This document shows, piece after piece, positions 38,173 through 47,812 of a stretch of DNA of 64,000 nucleotides. The notes under the pieces are model-generated. The model searched no databases and was not told where the DNA came from. It was given only the letters and a program-made list of their open reading frames with translations. This stretch comes from Acetobacter farinalis. Lineage in GTDB: Bacteria; Pseudomonadota; Alphaproteobacteria; Acetobacterales; Acetobacteraceae. The number at the start of each line of letters is the position of its first letter. Within the stretch, counting starts at the first letter, position 1. The translations under genes were made by a program, and so were the position numbers. Where the stretch lies: assembly GCF_026240015.1 (NCBI RefSeq), contig NZ_JAPIUX010000004.1:124001-188000 (forward strand). Reading direction: 5' to 3'.

Positions 38173-38216
38173 CCGGTATGACTGAGGGCATTCTCATCCC
38201 TCGCAAGAGAGTGCTC

Positions 38217-38966
38217 ATGCGCAAACACGGTTTTTTCGGGCTGCTGGCCACAGGGTGTCTGACTGCATTTTCCCCTGCGCAGGCGGAGCCGCCTCAGCCT
38301 GAAGACGTGGAAGTTCATGCCACACGCCCCGTGACAGTGCAGACCTATCAAGCCGTGGCGCGGGTATTCCGGCGCTTCAATGCCCTGCCGGAGCAGGACC
38401 GGGCCAACCTCTCCCTTCATGTTCTGGGCAGACTTCAGCCGGGTGATGCCCCGCTGAAAGCCTCCGGCCTGCATCTGCAAACCCGGAACGGCCCCATTCC
38501 CCTGTTTAATGCTGAGAATGACGAACTGACGGTACCGCTGACAGAGGCGCTATGGGCAGAAAACCCGCCCTTGCAGGCAAACCTGAAAGCCGATGCGTTC
38601 ATCAGCTTTACATTCCAGATTGCCGTCAGCCCGCCGCACCCTGGTACCTTTACCGATGCCGAAGCCCGGCACTGGCTGCGCCAGCTCAATAACTGCATGG
38701 AAGATGTGGTGGGGTTTGTGGTGGCTTTCCTGCTGCCTGATGCACACCGGCTGATTGTCTCCGTTGCACCACACAGCAGGCTGGAGGCGGTTCAGAACAA
38801 CCAGACACAGCTTCTGCTTGATAACGCGAGCGATACCCCGCAGAGCTTCATGTTCCGGCCGCAGGATTACCCGCGCGATACGGTGTTCCGCAGCACCCGG
38901 CCTTTCAGCCGGATTCTGGTGAAAATTCCGCTTGATCCACACGCCAAGATGAAACGGAAATCCTGA
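38217..38966 (+). CDS. Secreted protein of unknown function
   Basis: The chosen ATG at 38217 gives 249 residues with a signal peptide MRKHGFFGLLATGCLTAFS ending PAQA before EPPQ. The mature protein is about 226 residues with no Cys pairs beyond one (NNCMEDV), and looks mixed alpha/beta. I do not recognise it. It lies 44 bases after pqqE and may be a read-through member of the operon, but nothing in the sequence links it to PQQ. A hairpin overlaps its stop. Confidence 0.75.
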   Translation: MRKHGFFGLLATGCLTAFSPAQAEPPQPEDVEVHATRPVTVQTYQAVARVFRRFNALPEQDRANLSLHVLGRLQPGDAPLKASGLHLQTRNGPIPLFNAENDELTVPLTEALWAENPPLQANLKADAFISFTFQIAVSPPHPGTFTDAEARHWLRQLNNCMEDVVGFVVAFLLPDAHRLIVSVAPHSRLEAVQNNQTQLLLDNASDTPQSFMFRPQDYPRDTVFRSTRPFSRILVKIPLDPHAKMKRKS

Positions 38967-38979
38967 AACATTCCGTTTC
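38951..38979. terminator. Hairpin at the stop of the secreted protein gene
   Basis: Nine-base arms GAAACGGAA and TTCCGTTTC enclose 11 nt. The hairpin covers the stop codon and faces a convergent gene. Confidence 0.5.
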
Positions 38980-39004
38980 GTCCTGACGGTTTCCTGCCTC
39001 TGGT

Positions 39005-40009
39005 CTAACGCCGGTTTGCGCGCACCAGACCAGACACAAACTGCCACCCACGGCCGACATCCCGGATCACACGGGCAATAGCCGGAGCCGTTGTGGGGCG
39101 CAGCAGGCGATGGTCATAGCCCGCAAAGCGCCGCTCATCCTCTTCCAGACACAGGTCCATGAACTCAGGCAGGTTCAACTCGATGTTGGCGATGTCTTTT
39201 GCGCCGGTCACCGTGAAGTTGTTGTCCTGTGTGTGGACCTGACCCTTGTCATCCACAGAGGTTGCAAGGCTCATGCGTTCGTAAGCCAGGAAGGCCCAGA
39301 CAGCCCACACCTTCGCTTCAAAGAACGGGCGGCGCCACCAGGGCATGACGGCGCGATACCAGGCCAGCCAGTTGGCAAACAGCAGAATATGGCGGCATTC
39401 TTCCTGCATGACCGGCTCGAATGTCTCGATCAGTTCCGGCGGAAAAAAGCCGGAGCGCTGGGCCAGTTCAAACAGACCGAAGGCAAAGAAGCTGTCCACG
39501 CACTCGGAAAAACCGGTGACAAGATAAGCCCATTCGACATCTTTTGGTTCAATATACGGCGGCTCGGGCGCCATTTTGATGTCATAGGCTTCAACCAGCC
39601 GGGACAGAACTTCCTTGTGCCGGTTTTCTTCCCACGCATTCCGGGAGATGGCGTCCTTGATATCCGCATCCGTAACCAGACGGGCATAAGCCGCCATCCG
39701 CAGGCGGGCCTTGCCTTCGGTCTGCACGGCAATATCCCAGATCGGCAGGGACGTGATGCGGTGCAGCGTTTCCGGGTCCAGCTTCGGCCAATCGATCACG
39801 GATGGACGGTACGGATTGAACGTTTCACGGAACATGGCCGCAATGGCCTGCTTGTGCTCGGCAGACCCCGGCTTCAGCGGCCCTTTATGGGGGCTGACCC
39901 AGTGGCGGGCCTTGTAATCCGCCTCAACAACAGCCTGCGCGTCAGGCGGGGGTGGCAGATCATCAATGCTGTCAGGCAGGCGGGAGTAAATATCACTCAG
40001 AGAACCCAT
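39005..40009 (-). CDS. Ferritin-like di-iron domain protein
   Basis: The 334-residue protein carries two ExxH motifs typical of ferritin-like di-iron proteins: ENRHKEVL and ECRHILLF. Flanking helices contain Glu residues such as EGKARLRM. C-terminal regions are aromatic-rich (AWYRAVMPWWRRPFFEAKVW). There is no signal peptide, so it is likely cytosolic and may act as an oxidase, hydroxylase or iron handler. It is convergent with the secreted protein gene and shares the strand of the ClpP-type gene upstream; a functional link is not evident. Confidence 0.7.
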   Translation of the reverse strand: MGSLSDIYSRLPDSIDDLPPPPDAQAVVEADYKARHWVSPHKGPLKPGSAEHKQAIAAMFRETFNPYRPSVIDWPKLDPETLHRITSLPIWDIAVQTEGKARLRMAAYARLVTDADIKDAISRNAWEENRHKEVLSRLVEAYDIKMAPEPPYIEPKDVEWAYLVTGFSECVDSFFAFGLFELAQRSGFFPPELIETFEPVMQEECRHILLFANWLAWYRAVMPWWRRPFFEAKVWAVWAFLAYERMSLATSVDDKGQVHTQDNNFTVTGAKDIANIELNLPEFMDLCLEEDERRFAGYDHRLLRPTTAPAIARVIRDVGRGWQFVSGLVRANRR

Positions 40010-40136
40010 GGGAGGACCCTGCTTACTGGGGGTGATACGCCTCCCCGCACTGCAACCGCAGGCAGGTGACGCATGACCCGGGAGAACAAACTGACTTCTT
40101 CCCCCGGCATGGGGAAAGAAGCGCGGTTTTTTCCGT

Positions 40137-40820
40137 TTAGTGAATATCGGAAAGCTTCGAAATGATCTTTGTCACAAGACCATAATCAATTGCTTCTTTG
40201 GCGGACATCCAGTGGTTTCTGTCCGTATCCTTGACGATTTTCTCGTAAGGCTGGCCCGTTTCATGAGCAAAAAGGCGGTTCAGGCGCTCGCGCATCTTGA
40301 TGATTTCACGCGCTTCGATGTCGATATCGGTTGCCGGACCACGCACACCACCCATCGGCTGATGCAGCAGGAAGCGGGTGTTGGGCAGGCAGAAACGGCG
40401 GTCTTTCCGCCCGGCGGCAAAAATCAGGGCACCGGCGGATGCAACCCAGCCTGTGCCGATCATGTTGACCGGAGCAACCGAATCGACAAAGCGGATCATG
40501 TCATGAATGGTGTCACCACTTTCAACATGGCCGCCGGGTGAATTCACATAGATATCAATCGGCTTGTCCGACTCTCCGGCCAGCGCCAGCAGACGGGCCG
40601 TGACATCGCGCGCAATCTTGTCATTGATCCCGCCGAAAATCAGCACCTTGCGCTGCTTGAACAGCTTGCTTTCCAGCTCCCCTTCAGGGGCTGCCGGGGT
40701 TTTGCCTTCTTCTTTTTCGGGTGCGTCCGATGAATCCGGATCTTCATCATCCATCCTGATACGATCGCAGGGGGAAATGCCCGTCATGCCAGTCTCCGCA
40801 CGTTCTGTTTCTCTGTTCAT
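40137..40820 (-). CDS. ATP-dependent Clp protease proteolytic subunit (ClpP-type paralogue)
   Basis: The ATG at 40820, with AGGA ten bases upstream, gives 227 residues. ClpP features are VNSPGGHVESGDTIHDMI, the nucleophile Ser in GWVASAGALIFAAG, the catalytic His in FLLHQPMGG and the Asp in VKDTDRNHWM. An acidic N-terminal extension of about 45 residues precedes the fold. No clpX or tig gene is adjacent, so this is probably a secondary ClpP rather than the housekeeping clpP-clpX copy. Shorter starts at the downstream ATGs would trim only the extension. Confidence 0.88.
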   Translation of the reverse strand: MNRETERAETGMTGISPCDRIRMDDEDPDSSDAPEKEEGKTPAAPEGELESKLFKQRKVLIFGGINDKIARDVTARLLALAGESDKPIDIYVNSPGGHVESGDTIHDMIRFVDSVAPVNMIGTGWVASAGALIFAAGRKDRRFCLPNTRFLLHQPMGGVRGPATDIDIEAREIIKMRERLNRLFAHETGQPYEKIVKDTDRNHWMSAKEAIDYGLVTKIISKLSDIH

Positions 40821-41007
40821 GTCTCTTATCCTGCTCTGCCTGCGCGCCCGTGCCAAGGGGCAATCATGCAGTGATGATCGCCTATCTCGCCACAACGCCC
40901 CGAAGCGGCTAGAGTGCCTGCTGTTTTCACCCCGCCAGCGGAGCAACCGTCACGTCATGCAGCAAGCGTGCCCAGAACAGGACCGGCCTTTCCGGCACCG
41001 TGTTCAC

Positions 41008-42105
41008 ATGGCTTTCCACCAGACCCGCGCTTTCCGTCAGACCCACCCGTTTCGTTCAGGGCTGCTGGTCGCTACAGGCATGCTCTGCCTGACAGGATGC
41101 AGCCACAAGGACCCCGTAGACCGCACGCTGGAATGGATGCAGCATATGCGTGGCGGGGTGATTGCCTCACAGCGCCCGCCGCCGCCGGGAATTTATGACC
41201 CCTACCCGCATGTGGGGCTGACCCCCACCAAGGCACCGGACCTGCCCTCTCCTCAGGCGCGGACCATGATCACGCAGCAGCTGATCCGTGACCGTAACCT
41301 GATGTATCGCACCGTTGCCGCCAATGGCAGCCTGACGCCGGCCTTCCCGCCGCCGCCCGCCAGCGCCGCCCCGGCAGCCGCCAAGGCCCCCGCCAAGGCC
41401 GGGGGCACGGCATCCGCAGGCAGCACCACCGCTCCACAGCCGCCCTCTCTCCCTGAAGGCGCGGCTGGCGCCATTATGGACGCGGCGGAAGCACCGCCGC
41501 AGACGCCTGAGGCTGCCTCACCGCCAGCGGGAAAGCCCAACGCACCTGCGCTGCCCGATGCAAAGTCTCCCGGTGCCGGCCTGCTTGCCGGTGCAGGCAA
41601 AAAAGCGGCTCCTTCTGCTGAAGAGGCGGAAGCCGCCATGCCGGAAGTGGGTCTGCCGGAGGTGAAATCCACCGCGCAGGCATCTCCCACACCCGCAAGC
41701 GCCATGCCGCAAATTCCCAACGGCCCGCCGGCCCCGCCCTCTTTCCCCGGGTTTGACATCCCCTCCGACGCCACCGTGCCGGATATGGTCCACCCGAATT
41801 ATGATCTGTCCGACGCCAAAGGCACGGCCATTCACTGCGTGCCGCAGTCTGACATGATCTCCTCCGGGCAGGATGACACGTTTGCAAAGCTGGTCGCCAA
41901 GACACCGCACGGGCCTTTCTACGTGCGGGGCTTTGGTTCCGCGGTGTCACTCAGCGCGCAGGATCAGGCCGATGCCGTGCAGCTGGGGCTGCTCCGCGCC
42001 CAGAGCATTGCCAAAAAACTTATCAGCCTGAATGTCCCTGCCTCGGCCATTCATATCCGGGGTGATGCCTTTGGCATGGGGGCCAGGGTCGCCACAACGC
42101 CATAA
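41008..42105 (+). CDS. OmpA-like lipoprotein with a long Pro/Ala-rich linker
   Basis: Starting at ATG 41008 the protein has 365 residues. The signal peptide ends in the lipobox CLTGC. A long low-complexity region of Ala, Pro and Gly (about residues 110-240) could span the periplasm. The C-terminus (GFGSAVSLSAQDQADAVQLG...RAQSIAKKLISLNVPASAIHIRG) resembles the peptidoglycan-binding OmpA C-domain, although shortened. It probably tethers the outer membrane to peptidoglycan. It is divergent from the ClpP-type gene. An imperfect hairpin follows. Confidence 0.7.
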   Translation: MAFHQTRAFRQTHPFRSGLLVATGMLCLTGCSHKDPVDRTLEWMQHMRGGVIASQRPPPPGIYDPYPHVGLTPTKAPDLPSPQARTMITQQLIRDRNLMYRTVAANGSLTPAFPPPPASAAPAAAKAPAKAGGTASAGSTTAPQPPSLPEGAAGAIMDAAEAPPQTPEAASPPAGKPNAPALPDAKSPGAGLLAGAGKKAAPSAEEAEAAMPEVGLPEVKSTAQASPTPASAMPQIPNGPPAPPSFPGFDIPSDATVPDMVHPNYDLSDAKGTAIHCVPQSDMISSGQDDTFAKLVAKTPHGPFYVRGFGSAVSLSAQDQADAVQLGLLRAQSIAKKLISLNVPASAIHIRGDAFGMGARVATTP

Positions 42106-42134
42106 CCCCCACCCCATTCCACCCGGAACCCGAA

Positions 42135-42165
42135 GGATAAGCTGCCCTGTAGCGGCAGATTATCC
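42135..42165 (+). terminator. Hairpin after the OmpA-like lipoprotein gene
   Basis: GGATAA-CTGCC pairs with GGCAG-TTATCC across one G/A mismatch and a 7-nt loop. There is no T-run. Confidence 0.45.
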
Positions 42166-42264
42166 CGGCGGGGCAGTTGCCTGTTCCGTTTCTGTCATTA
42201 CTATGTTTATCCCCCGCAATCGTGCGGGGCCTGACCCCTTTCCCATCAAGGGCATTTGAAGTCC

Positions 42265-43494
42265 ATGACCGACGAATTCCATCGCATCCGCCGCCTGCCG
42301 CCCTATGTCTTTGCCTCTGTCAATCAGGCCAAGGCGGCAGCCCGAGCGCGGGGCGAGGATATTATTGATCTGGGCATGGGCAATCCGGATAGCCCCACCC
42401 CGCCGCATATCGTGCAGAAGCTGATTGAAAGCGTGCAGAACCCGCGGGCGCACGGCTATTCCGTCAGCAAGGGTATTCCCGGCCTGCGCCGGGCTCTGGC
42501 AGGCTATTACGAGCGGCGCTTCAACGTGAAGCTGGACCCTGAGCGCGAGGTGATTGCCACCCTTGGCTCCAAGGAAGGTCTGGCCAATCTGGCGGCTGCC
42601 ATTACCAGCCCAGGGGACACCATTCTGGTACCAAACCCCTCCTACCCCATTCACCAGTTCGGCTTCATTATTGCCGGGGCTTCTGTCCGCTCCATTCCCG
42701 CCACGCCGGATGATACCATGCTGCGGGCGCTGGAACGCGCGGTGCGCCACTCCGTGCCCAAGCCCACGGCGCTGATTGTCAATTTCCCGTCCAACCCGAC
42801 GGCCTATCTGGCTGATCTGGATTTCTACAAGGAACTGGTGGCCTTTGCCCGCCGGGAGGAAATTTTCATCCTCTCCGATCTGGCCTATGCGGAAATCTAT
42901 TTTGGAGACCTCGTCCCGCCCTCCATTCTGGCCGTGCCGGGTGCGAAGGATATTGCGGTTGAGTTCACCTCCCTCTCCAAAACCTACTGCATGGCAGGCT
43001 GGCGCATGGGCTTTGCGGCGGGGAATGAACGGCTGATTGCCGCGCTCACCCGCATCAAATCCTATCTGGACTACGGGGCGTTCACCCCCATTCAGGTGGC
43101 TGCCGTGGCCGCGCTGAACGGCCCGCAGGATTGCGTGGCCGATATCCGCGCGCTGTATAAGGAGCGCCGGGATGTGCTCATCCGCGGGCTGCATGCCGGT
43201 GGGTGGGATGTCCCCTCTCCGGAAGGCTCCATGTTCGCATGGGCCCCTATTCCTGAACCGTTCCGTGACATGGGCAGTGTGGACTTCTCCAAGCTCCTGC
43301 TGAAAGAAGCCGGCGTGGCCGTGGCCCCCGGCCTCGGGTTCGGGGAGCATGGGGAAGGCTATGTGCGGATCGGGCTGGTGGAAAACACCCAGCGCCTGCG
43401 CCAGGCCACCCGCGCCATTCGCGGTTTTCTTTCTGCCCACGGCGTAAAAGCGCCTCCTTCTTCCGCCAGCAAGCCGGAGTCTGTTGAATCGTGA
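42265..43494 (+). CDS. Class I/II aminotransferase, alanine-transaminase (AlaC/DapL-like) type
   Basis: The 409-residue PLP enzyme starts at ATG 42265, with AAGGG about a dozen bases upstream. Recognisable blocks are DLGMGNPDSPTP, SKGIPGLRRALAGYY, NFPSNPTA, the PLP Lys in TSLSKTYCMAGWRMGF and the carboxylate-binding Arg in GYVRIGLV. The nearest family is the alanine/LL-diaminopimelate aminotransferase group. Its stop overlaps the GTG start of hom, so it may supply or drain amino acids around the aspartate pathway; the exact substrate is not readable. Confidence 0.88.
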   Translation: MTDEFHRIRRLPPYVFASVNQAKAAARARGEDIIDLGMGNPDSPTPPHIVQKLIESVQNPRAHGYSVSKGIPGLRRALAGYYERRFNVKLDPEREVIATLGSKEGLANLAAAITSPGDTILVPNPSYPIHQFGFIIAGASVRSIPATPDDTMLRALERAVRHSVPKPTALIVNFPSNPTAYLADLDFYKELVAFARREEIFILSDLAYAEIYFGDLVPPSILAVPGAKDIAVEFTSLSKTYCMAGWRMGFAAGNERLIAALTRIKSYLDYGAFTPIQVAAVAALNGPQDCVADIRALYKERRDVLIRGLHAGGWDVPSPEGSMFAWAPIPEPFRDMGSVDFSKLLLKEAGVAVAPGLGFGEHGEGYVRIGLVENTQRLRQATRAIRGFLSAHGVKAPPSSASKPESVES

Positions 43495-44807
43495 CGTCCC
43501 CTCTTTCCGCCACTCCCCTTCGTCTTGGTATTGCCGGCCTCGGTACTGTGGGGGCGGGTGTTCTCCGCCTGCTGGCCACCAATGCCGATCTGGTCACGGC
43601 CCGTGCGGGCCGCCCCCTGAAAGTCACGGCTGTCAGCGCGCGGGACCGCACGCGGGACCGTGGTGTCGATCTCTCCGGCATCCGCTGGTATGACAACGCC
43701 CCCGATCTGGTCTCGGACCCGGATGTGGATGTGGTTGTAGAGCTGATCGGCGGGTCCGAAGGGCAGGCCCGCGCCGTTGTGGAAAGCGCGCTTGCCGCGG
43801 GCAAACCGGTTGTGACCGCCAACAAGGCCCTGCTGGCCATCCATGGCCCGGCACTGGCGCGCCTCAGCGCTGAAAAATCCGCCCCCCTGCTGTTTGAGGC
43901 CGCTGTGGCCGGAGGCATTCCGGCCATCAAGATGGTGCGTGAAGGTCTGGCGGCGGACCGCCTCCTGCGGATTGGCGGCATTCTGAACGGCACCTGCAAC
44001 TATATCCTCACCGTCATGCGGGAAACGGGGAAGGATTTCGGCATTGTTCTGGCCGATGCCCAGAAGCTGGGCTATGCGGAATCCGATCCCTCAACGGATA
44101 TTGACGGGCTGGACGCCGCCCACAAGCTGGCCATTCTGGCTGGTCTGGCCTTCGGGCAGCCGGTTGCGTTTGACTCGCTCCATGTGGAAGGCATTCGCCG
44201 CATTGGCGCGCTGGACCTCGGCTTTGCCCGTACGCTGGGGTATCGCATCAAGCTGCTGGGAATGGCGCGGATGGGAGAAGCCGGGCTTGAAGCCCGCGTA
44301 ACCCCCTGCCTCGTACCGGAAAATGCTCCCATCGCGCAGGTGGACGGCGTGTTTAACGCCGTGGTGGCCGAAGGCGCTTTTGCTGGCCGCCTGATGATCG
44401 AGGGGCGCGGGGCCGGGGCTGGCCCCACAGCCAGCGCGGTTGCGGCTGACCTGATTGATATTGCCCGCGGCCATACCATTCCTGTCTGGGGCGTGCAGGC
44501 CACAGATACGCCACCTTTGCAGGCCAATCCGGTTTCTGCCGGCACCGGCGCATTCTACCTGCGCCTGCTGGTGGAAGACCGCCCCGGTGTGATTGCGGAT
44601 ATTACGGCTGTGCTGCGTGACTGTGGCGTGTCTCTGCGCAGCATGCTGCAGCACACCCCGGAGCAGAATGATGCAGACCCTTACGTGCCGCTGGTACTGG
44701 TGACACACCAGACATCCGAGGCAGCCATGCAGGATGCCGTAACGCGCATTGACGGACTTGATGTGGTGACGGACACCCCGGTGATGATCCGGATTGAAAC
44801 GGACTGA
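43491..44807 (+). CDS. hom: Homoserine dehydrogenase
   Basis: The 438-residue enzyme has the NAD(P) motif GLGTVGAGVL, catalytic-domain signatures VAGGIPAIKMVREGL, GILNGTCNYIL and DPSTDIDGLDAAHKLAIL, and a C-terminal ACT domain (RPGVIADITAVLRDCGVSL) for threonine feedback. It reduces aspartate semialdehyde to homoserine. It starts with GTG overlapping the upstream aminotransferase gene and precedes glpX by 64 bases. The hom-glpX-recJ order is conserved in relatives as I recall. Confidence 0.96.
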   Translation: MTSPLSATPLRLGIAGLGTVGAGVLRLLATNADLVTARAGRPLKVTAVSARDRTRDRGVDLSGIRWYDNAPDLVSDPDVDVVVELIGGSEGQARAVVESALAAGKPVVTANKALLAIHGPALARLSAEKSAPLLFEAAVAGGIPAIKMVREGLAADRLLRIGGILNGTCNYILTVMRETGKDFGIVLADAQKLGYAESDPSTDIDGLDAAHKLAILAGLAFGQPVAFDSLHVEGIRRIGALDLGFARTLGYRIKLLGMARMGEAGLEARVTPCLVPENAPIAQVDGVFNAVVAEGAFAGRLMIEGRGAGAGPTASAVAADLIDIARGHTIPVWGVQATDTPPLQANPVSAGTGAFYLRLLVEDRPGVIADITAVLRDCGVSLRSMLQHTPEQNDADPYVPLVLVTHQTSEAAMQDAVTRIDGLDVVTDTPVMIRIETD

Positions 44808-44871
44808 GCGCCATCCGAAGCCCAGCCCGGATTTTAAACCAGGTCCTAAAACAGAGAGGATTATCTCTATT

Positions 44872-45873
44872 ATGTCTGACGCGAATGAGCCGATTCCGAG
44901 TTTTGTGGTCTCTGACCGCAATCTGGCCCTTGAACTGGTCCGTGTAACAGAAGCGGCGGCTCTGGCCTCCGCCCACTGGACGGGACGCGGCAAGAAAAAC
45001 GAAGCTGACGGCGCTGCGGTTGAAGCCATGCGCACGGCTTTTGATACCGTAGCCATTGATGGCACCGTTGTGATCGGCGAAGGCGAGATGGACGAAGCGC
45101 CGATGCTGTATATCGGTGAAAAGGTCGGCTCCGGCGGACCTGCCATGGATATCGCGGTGGACCCTCTGGAAGGCACAAACCTGTGCGCCAAGGACATGCC
45201 CAACGCCATTACGGTTGTGGCTCTGGCTGAAAAAGGCAACTTCCTGCACGCGCCCGATGTCTACATGGACAAGATTGTAGTGGGCGCGGGCCTGCCGGAC
45301 GGCGTGGTGGATCTTGACTCCTCCATTGAGACCAACCTGCGCAATCTGGCCAAGGCCAAGAAAAAAGCCGTGCGGGATCTGGTGCTGTGCACGTTGGACC
45401 GTGAACGGCATGAAGAGCTGATTGCCAAAACGCGCGAAGCAGGAGCACGTGTGCGCCTGCTGACCGATGGGGATGTGGCCGGGGCCATTGCCGCCTGTCT
45501 GGACACCAGCCAGGTTGATATTTACGCAGGTTCAGGTGGCGCACCGGAAGGTGTTCTGGCCGCGGCGGCTGTCCGCTGCGTGAACGGACAGATGCAGTGC
45601 CGCCTGCTGTTTGAAGATGACGCCCAGCGCGAACGCGCCCAGAAAATGAACCCCGGCAAAAACCCGGACCGCAAGCTCGGGCTGCTTGATCTGGCGGCTG
45701 GCCACGTGCTGTTCTCCGCAACCGGCGTGACCTCTGGCACACTGCTGAAGGGCATTCACCAATATCCGAACCATGCGGTCACGCATTCTCTGGTCATGCG
45801 CTCCAAGTCTGGCACGGTGCGGTTCATTGAAGGCTACCATAACTTCAACACCAAAACCTGGACGCCGCAATAA
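44872..45873 (+). CDS. glpX: Fructose-1,6-bisphosphatase, class II
   Basis: The ATG at 44872, with AGAGAGGA upstream, gives 333 residues. GlpX motifs include ALASAHWTGRGKKNEADGAAV, GTVVIGEGEMDEAPMLYIGE, the metal-binding VDPLEGTNLCAK and GSGGAPEGVLAAAA. The enzyme serves gluconeogenesis and, in some alphaproteobacteria, sedoheptulose bisphosphate turnover. It stands between hom and recJ on the same strand. Confidence 0.95.
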   Translation: MSDANEPIPSFVVSDRNLALELVRVTEAAALASAHWTGRGKKNEADGAAVEAMRTAFDTVAIDGTVVIGEGEMDEAPMLYIGEKVGSGGPAMDIAVDPLEGTNLCAKDMPNAITVVALAEKGNFLHAPDVYMDKIVVGAGLPDGVVDLDSSIETNLRNLAKAKKKAVRDLVLCTLDRERHEELIAKTREAGARVRLLTDGDVAGAIAACLDTSQVDIYAGSGGAPEGVLAAAAVRCVNGQMQCRLLFEDDAQRERAQKMNPGKNPDRKLGLLDLAAGHVLFSATGVTSGTLLKGIHQYPNHAVTHSLVMRSKSGTVRFIEGYHNFNTKTWTPQ

Positions 45874-45890
45874 CGCGCGCATCAGCCGGA

Positions 45891-47726
45891 ATGCACGCTG
45901 TTTTGCCTGAAACACAAGAGACCCTGCTCCCCATGCCAGAGGCCCGCGCGGCCCTTGGTGTGGAAAGCAGCCTGACAGGCCGCCGGTGGGTGTGGCGGGA
46001 CGGGGCCGAAAACCCTGCCCTGCTGCGCGTGGGCGCGGCCATCGCCCAGCGGGCGGGCCTGCCGGACGTTGTCGGGCGGCTTCTGGCGCTGCGCGGCATT
46101 CCGGTGGAGCAGGCCTCCCATTTTCTCGCCCCCAAACTCCGCGCCCTGCTTCCTGACCCCTCCTGCCTGCAGGATATGGACAAGGCCGCCGCCCGTATGG
46201 CGCAGGCCGTGCAGCAGGGTGAGACAATCGGAGTTTTTGGGGATTATGACGTGGATGGCGCCTGCGCATCCGCCATCCTGGCCTCATTTTTTGAAGACCT
46301 CGGCTGCACTGTTCACACGCATATTCCAGACCGCATGACGGAAGGCTACGGCCCGAACGTGCCCGCCCTGAAAGGGCTGGTGGCGCAGGGGGCTTCTTTG
46401 CTGATCTGTGTGGACTGCGGCACGGCGGCGGGCAGCGTTCTGGGGGAACTGGCGGGCCAGGCCGATCTGATTGTTCTGGACCACCATAAATCAGAAGACG
46501 CCCTGCCCCCCATTCTGGCCACGGTGAACCCGAACCGGCCGGACTGTACCTCCGGGCTTGGGCATATCTGCGCCGCAGCTCTGGCGTTTCTGGCTGCTGT
46601 GGCAACCAGCCGGGATTTGCGCCGCAATGGCGCGTTTCATGACACCCGGCCCGCGCCGGACCTGATGCGCCAGCTTGATCTGGTCGCCCTTGCCACGGTG
46701 TGTGATGTCATGCCGCTGCAGGGGCTGAACCGCGCCTTTGTGACGCAGGGTCTGAAAATCATGGGCCGCCGCGAGCGCACGGGGCTTTCAGCGCTGATGG
46801 ATATTGCCGGGGTCACCAAGGCACCGGATGCGTTTACCTGCGGGTTTGCGCTCGGGCCGCGCATCAACGCCGGGGGGCGCATTGCGGAAGCCGGGCTGGG
46901 CCTGACCCTGCTGCGGAGCACGGACGCGCATGACGCCCGCACCATGGCTGAGCGTCTGGACGCCGTAAACCGCCGCAGGCAGGGGGTGGAGGCGGAAATT
47001 CTGGACCGCGCCATGGCGCAGGCGGCTGAACAGCGGGAGGCTGGCCACCCGGTTATCCTGCTAGCCGGGAAAGACTGGCATCCGGGTGTGGTCGGTATTG
47101 TCGCGGGACGGATCAAGGAACAGTTCAACCGCCCCGCACTGGTGGGCGCAGAGCTGGAAGACGGCTCGGTTAAAGGATCGGGCCGCTCTGTGCCGGGGCT
47201 GGATCTGGGCACGGTGATTATTGCAGCCCGTCAGGCCGGAGTGCTGAGCACCGGCGGCGGACATGCCATGGCGGCGGGTTTTTCCCTGCCTGCGGACAAC
47301 ATTCCCCGCTTTCATGCCTTTCTGGATGCGCGTCTGGCACAGGCCGCCGTTCTGCCTGATACGGTGGATGTTGTGCTGGATATTGCCCTGTCTGTCTCAG
47401 GGGCCACGGTCGAACTTGCGGAAAATCTGGCCATGCTGGCCCCGTTTGGCGCAGGCAATGCGGAACCGCTGATTGCCGTTTCCAACGCCCAGATTATCCG
47501 CTCAGACCGGATTGGCCGGGATGGCAACACACTCCGCCTGCTGCTGAAGGGGCAGGATGGCGGCCGCCTGAAAGCCCTATTGTTCCGCGCGAATGACAAC
47601 CCTCTGGCCATCGCGCTGGAAGACAGCACACGCCCCCCGCTCCATCTGGCGGGCTATCTGCGCTCGGAAACATGGAACGGGCGCACGGACGCCACCTTCT
47701 TCATTCAGGATGCCGCCCACGCCTGA
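45891..47726 (+). CDS. recJ: Single-stranded-DNA-specific exonuclease RecJ
   Basis: The 611-residue protein has all DHH-family motifs: FGDYDVDGACAS, ICVDCGTA, the hallmark LDHHKSE, ATVCDVMPL and the DHHA1-type GGGHAMAAGFS. It degrades single-stranded DNA 5' to 3' in recombination and mismatch repair. It begins 17 bases after glpX and ends the rightward operon, convergent with a GNAT gene. Confidence 0.96.
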   Translation: MHAVLPETQETLLPMPEARAALGVESSLTGRRWVWRDGAENPALLRVGAAIAQRAGLPDVVGRLLALRGIPVEQASHFLAPKLRALLPDPSCLQDMDKAAARMAQAVQQGETIGVFGDYDVDGACASAILASFFEDLGCTVHTHIPDRMTEGYGPNVPALKGLVAQGASLLICVDCGTAAGSVLGELAGQADLIVLDHHKSEDALPPILATVNPNRPDCTSGLGHICAAALAFLAAVATSRDLRRNGAFHDTRPAPDLMRQLDLVALATVCDVMPLQGLNRAFVTQGLKIMGRRERTGLSALMDIAGVTKAPDAFTCGFALGPRINAGGRIAEAGLGLTLLRSTDAHDARTMAERLDAVNRRRQGVEAEILDRAMAQAAEQREAGHPVILLAGKDWHPGVVGIVAGRIKEQFNRPALVGAELEDGSVKGSGRSVPGLDLGTVIIAARQAGVLSTGGGHAMAAGFSLPADNIPRFHAFLDARLAQAAVLPDTVDVVLDIALSVSGATVELAENLAMLAPFGAGNAEPLIAVSNAQIIRSDRIGRDGNTLRLLLKGQDGGRLKALLFRANDNPLAIALEDSTRPPLHLAGYLRSETWNGRTDATFFIQDAAHA

Positions 47727-47757
47727 GGGGCCGCCCCTTTCAGGGCGTGATCCTGAT

Positions 47758-47802
47758 TTTCCGAGATTTGGTTTTCCGGGAGCCGGTTTTCTAGGAGCTC
47801 GT
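47758..47802. repeat. Short imperfect tandem repeat, 15-bp period
   Basis: Three diverged units start TTTTCCGAGATTTGG, TTTTCCGGGAGCCGG and TTTTCTAGGAGCTCG, then a partial fourth follows. They fill the short gap between recJ and the convergent GNAT gene. Confidence 0.4.
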
Positions 47803-47812
47803 TCTCGGGTTG

